Shown: in pieces, positions 61,797 through 64,000 of the stretch
How positions within the stretch are numbered: position 1 is the first letter of the stretch
Layout of the letters: every line of letters starts with the position of its first letter
Assembly (NCBI GenBank): GCA_027972325.1
Contig: JAPMOS010000007.1
Span: 870,001 to 934,000, forward strand
DNA length: 64,000 nt
DNA from: Paratrimastix pyriformis
Lineage: Eukaryota; Preaxostyla; Paratrimastigidae
Direction: 5' to 3'
The notes under the pieces: model-generated
What the model was told of the DNA's origin: nothing
The model's database searches: none
What the model saw: only the letters and a program-made list of their open reading frames with translations
Made by a program: the position numbers and the translations under genes

Positions 61797-62075
61797 TCAC
61801 AGACTCAATGGATCCTTGGAGCGTTGAAAGATCGAGGCGATTTGTACAATGTACTGCATCAACTTGCCCTTCTTTTCGGGCCGATCGAGGTCGGCCATAA
61901 CAACGTGCCCCACCGAGTAAAGCGTCATCAGAGAATGGAGTGTATCTCCAGGGTCGCTGGTCGACGAAGGCGCATGGAATCGTGATATGAGTCTCTGTTC
62001 CATCCCGTCGTTTGTGCGCGCAAAATGCGCAATTGCGCTACAGAGGGAGTCGTATCCCTTCTCCCCCGGCTGCAT
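61797..62075 (-). CDS. small hypothetical protein
   Basis: Not recognised. The frame reads MQPGEKGYDSLCSAIAHFAR, then NDGMEQRLISRFHAPSSTS, DTLHSLMTLYSVGHVVMADL and MQYIVQIASIFQRSKDPLSL, with its stop at 61797. The composition is balanced and unlike the surrounding low-complexity frames, so it is probably coding. It could be a separate small gene or the last exon of a gene starting near 62190. A link to the SGTA-like gene is unlikely because of the stop between them. Confidence 0.45.
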   Translation of the reverse strand: MQPGEKGYDSLCSAIAHFARTNDGMEQRLISRFHAPSSTSDPGDTLHSLMTLYSVGHVVMADLDRPEKKGKLMQYIVQIASIFQRSKDPLSL

Positions 62076-62288
62076 GGCGACACCGCACACACCGCTGAGA
62101 GCTGTTCAAGTCCGAAGGAGACTGGCGCGCCCTGGTGAATGAGACTGCGTCTAGTTTGAACAAAAAGAATTTCTTGAATGGCCCCGATCCCGCTCACTCA
62201 GTAGCCCAGCGGAGAGAAAGCTTGCCGTATGCGAGGAATTTTAGGAACTAAAAAAACCAACACGACACGGACACGAGAGAATAGACAC

Positions 62289-64000
62289 TCAACCCCCTAT
62301 GTCAGGCAGTTCCCCACCCTCCATCCCGGGCATCTGACCATCCGACCAGAATCCCCCATCTGCCTCTGCCCCGTCTGCGCCTGGCATCGCTGGTGGCGGT
62401 GCCCCCGCCGCCATCAGCCCCCGATCCGGCGGGGCGAGCAGCTCCGGGGCGGAGGCCCCGTTTGCGAGATTCCGGGCCACGAGCAACCCGAGGGCCAGCA
62501 GGAGCCCCGTCAGCAGCAGGCCCACCAGCCAGCTCAGGCGCCGATGGGCCCGGTTGACCTCCTGCCGGTGGTCCCGCTGGTCCCGGCGCACCTCCTGCAC
62601 GTCCGTGCCGACCTGCTGCAGGGCCGAGCGGATGTCCTTCAGATGCTCGTCGCTGGCCTGGGCGGCGTTCCGCACGGCGCTCTCGACCCGGGAGACATGC
62701 TGGGTGACGGTCTCGAAGCGGGCCTTGCCCAGGCCCGGGGTCAGGATGCCCACGGGGCCCGACCCGGGCCGCGGGATGGACACGGGGTTGCTGTCGACCG
62801 GGCCGGCCGTCCCGAGGAGGGGCGTGGCCGTGGCGCTGGTGAAGTGGGGCGAGGGCGTCGACATGGGGGTCGCCATGGCCGCGGTGGCACCGGGGCCGCT
62901 GGTGGTGGTGGTGGTCGGCTCTGGGCCGGCCGCTGCTGTGATGGGCCCGGGGCCGGCCGCTGCTGTGATGGGCCCGGGGCCGGCCGCCGAGGGGAGGAGG
63001 GGCGAGGGAACGGCGACCACAGGAAGGGCCGGCGGCGGCGCAGCCACGCTGCTGCCGGACGGGCCGGCGGGTCGCCAGGCGGGCGACTCGAGGCAGGTCG
63101 TGCTGGTGGGCGGCTGCTGGGGCGCGGGTGCGGGCGTGGAAGGGTGCTGTTCCGTCGCGGCGGCGGGCACGGCGGGACGTACGGGGGTCTGGGCCGGGCC
63201 GGCGGCAGTGGCCGTGGCGGCCGTGGCGGCCGGCTCGGGAGCAGCAACGTCCTCGTCTCGCCGCCGCTCGCCGCCGCTGGGCTGCTGTTGCTCTGCCTGC
63301 ACGGGCTCCGGTTCCTCTTCGTCCTCTTCCTGCTGCTGCTGCTGCTGCTGCTGCTTTTGTTGTTGTTGTTGCTGCTGCTGCTGTTGTTGCTGCTGTTGTT
63401 GCTTTTTGTGTCCCTTCCGCCGGGCGGCCTTGCTCGTCCCGGGGGGCGTGGCCTCGGCGGCCCGGCGGCCCGGTTGGGGATGCTGCGGCGGGGTGGCGGG
63501 CGCCTGCTGCTGCTGCTGCTGCTGTGGCTGCTGGGGCGGCTCCGCCTCGGGTGGGTGCGGCGCGAGCGGCTGGCCGGCGGCGGGGGCGGCCGCGTCCTCC
63601 TCGGAGGCATCCTGGTCAGGCAGCAGGCGCCCGCTGCCGTTGCCGCTGGCGGCCGCCCCGACGGCCGGGGCGCCCCGCCGACGCAGCGTGGGCGCCACCT
63701 GCTGCTCGTCATCGGCGGAGGTGGCGGCGGCGGCGGCGGGCGGGAAGAGGCAGCTGCTGTCGGTGGTGGTGGTTGTGGCGGCGGCGGCGGCGGCGGGGAG
63801 GGCCGGCAGCTGGATGCTGATGCCGCCCGACATTGCCATGGCCGTGGTGCCCGTGGGGCCGGCGCAGGGCGGGGCGGCGGGCACCACCACCAGAGGCCGG
63901 GGCAGGGGGGCCGGGGCGGCCGGGGGTGAGATGGACCCGGTCGAGACGGACATGAAGGGGCCATCAGGGGAGGAGGGGCCGCGGCGGCGTCGGATGCCGA
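62289..64000 (-). CDS. coiled-coil single-pass membrane protein (partial, runs off window)
   Basis: One long frame with no stop up to the window edge; the first Met inside is at 63953, so the start may lie outside. The N-terminal two thirds are Ala/Pro/Ser-rich with poly-Gln coded by CTG/TTG triplets at 63331-63400, and a basic patch KAARRKGHKK. A predicted coiled coil follows: FETVTQHVSRVESAVRNAAQ, then LKDIRSALQQVGTDVQEVRR and DQRDHRQEVNRAHRR. A single membrane helix (LSWLVGLLLTGLLLALGLLV) and a short acidic tail end at 62289. The layout fits a type II or tail-anchored membrane protein with a cytosolic coiled coil. No family was recognised. Confidence 0.6.
   Translation of the reverse strand, partial: GIRRRRGPSSPDGPFMSVSTGSISPPAAPAPLPRPLVVVPAAPPCAGPTGTTAMAMSGGISIQLPALPAAAAAATTTTTDSSCLFPPAAAAATSADDEQQVAPTLRRRGAPAVGAAASGNGSGRLLPDQDASEEDAAAPAAGQPLAPHPPEAEPPQQPQQQQQQQAPATPPQHPQPGRRAAEATPPGTSKAARRKGHKKQQQQQQQQQQQQQQQKQQQQQQQQEEDEEEPEPVQAEQQQPSGGERRRDEDVAAPEPAATAATATAAGPAQTPVRPAVPAAATEQHPSTPAPAPQQPPTSTTCLESPAWRPAGPSGSSVAAPPPALPVVAVPSPLLPSAAGPGPITAAAGPGPITAAAGPEPTTTTTSGPGATAAMATPMSTPSPHFTSATATPLLGTAGPVDSNPVSIPRPGSGPVGILTPGLGKARFETVTQHVSRVESAVRNAAQASDEHLKDIRSALQQVGTDVQEVRRDQRDHRQEVNRAHRRLSWLVGLLLTGLLLALGLLVARNLANGASAPELLAPPDRGLMAAGAPPPAMPGADGAEADGGFWSDGQMPGMEGGELPDIGG
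63331..63405. repeat. CTG/TTG array coding poly-Gln
   Basis: Mixed CTG and TTG triplets read on the - strand as two Gln runs broken by Lys, in the partial coiled-coil membrane protein. Confidence 0.85.

Overview
This is a GC-rich, gene-dense nuclear fragment from a single-celled eukaryote. The evidence is short spliceosomal introns in almost every gene, a ubiquitin-eL40 fusion, ADF/cofilin, the cohesin loader MAU2 and the splicing regulator CLASRP. An MKS1 gene (ciliary transition zone) says the organism builds a cilium or flagellum. I cannot name the species. The composition is extreme: long Pro/Ala/Ser coding tracts, poly-Asp, poly-His and poly-Gln runs, C-homopolymers in introns, and many micro- and minisatellites.

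Layout. 0-13 kb: simple repeats, the last exon of an MFS transporter, ADF/cofilin (-), then an 11.6 kb locus (+) for a giant low-complexity protein. 13-24 kb (-): ubiquitin-eL40, a SMYD-type SET/MYND methyltransferase, and MKS1, one of whose introns holds a 1.3 kb minisatellite. 23.7-40.4 kb: two receptor-type class III adenylyl cyclases in inverted orientation flank a 10.6 kb middle block. Their catalytic halves (about 1.45 kb, introns included) are nearly identical, while their sensor halves are diverged. The middle block holds a V8-like serine protease (+), proteasome chaperone PSMG4 (-), a CLU-like protein (+), an acidic protein (-), a small membrane protein candidate (+) and a CLASRP homologue (-). 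40.4-43.4 kb: poorly resolved sequence and a 1.29 kb DNA transposon with perfect 44-bp terminal inverted repeats. 43.4-56.5 kb (-): a coiled-coil protein, MAU2/SCC4 and a long F-box protein. 56.6-64 kb: a small secreted protein (+), DNase II (-) with a GNAT acetyltransferase gene (+) nested inside one of its introns, an SGTA-like TPR co-chaperone (-), a small hypothetical gene and a partial coiled-coil membrane protein (-).

The genes are mostly housekeeping and do not form one pathway. The most distinctive structure is the inverted cyclase pair. Recombination between its arms would invert the middle block, keep both cyclase genes intact and exchange only their C-terminal tails. All exon models were read by eye from frame continuity, splice-site phase and remembered family sequences. 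They are firm for cofilin, PSMG4, the GNAT gene and parts of MKS1 and DNase II, and only outlines for the very low-complexity genes.
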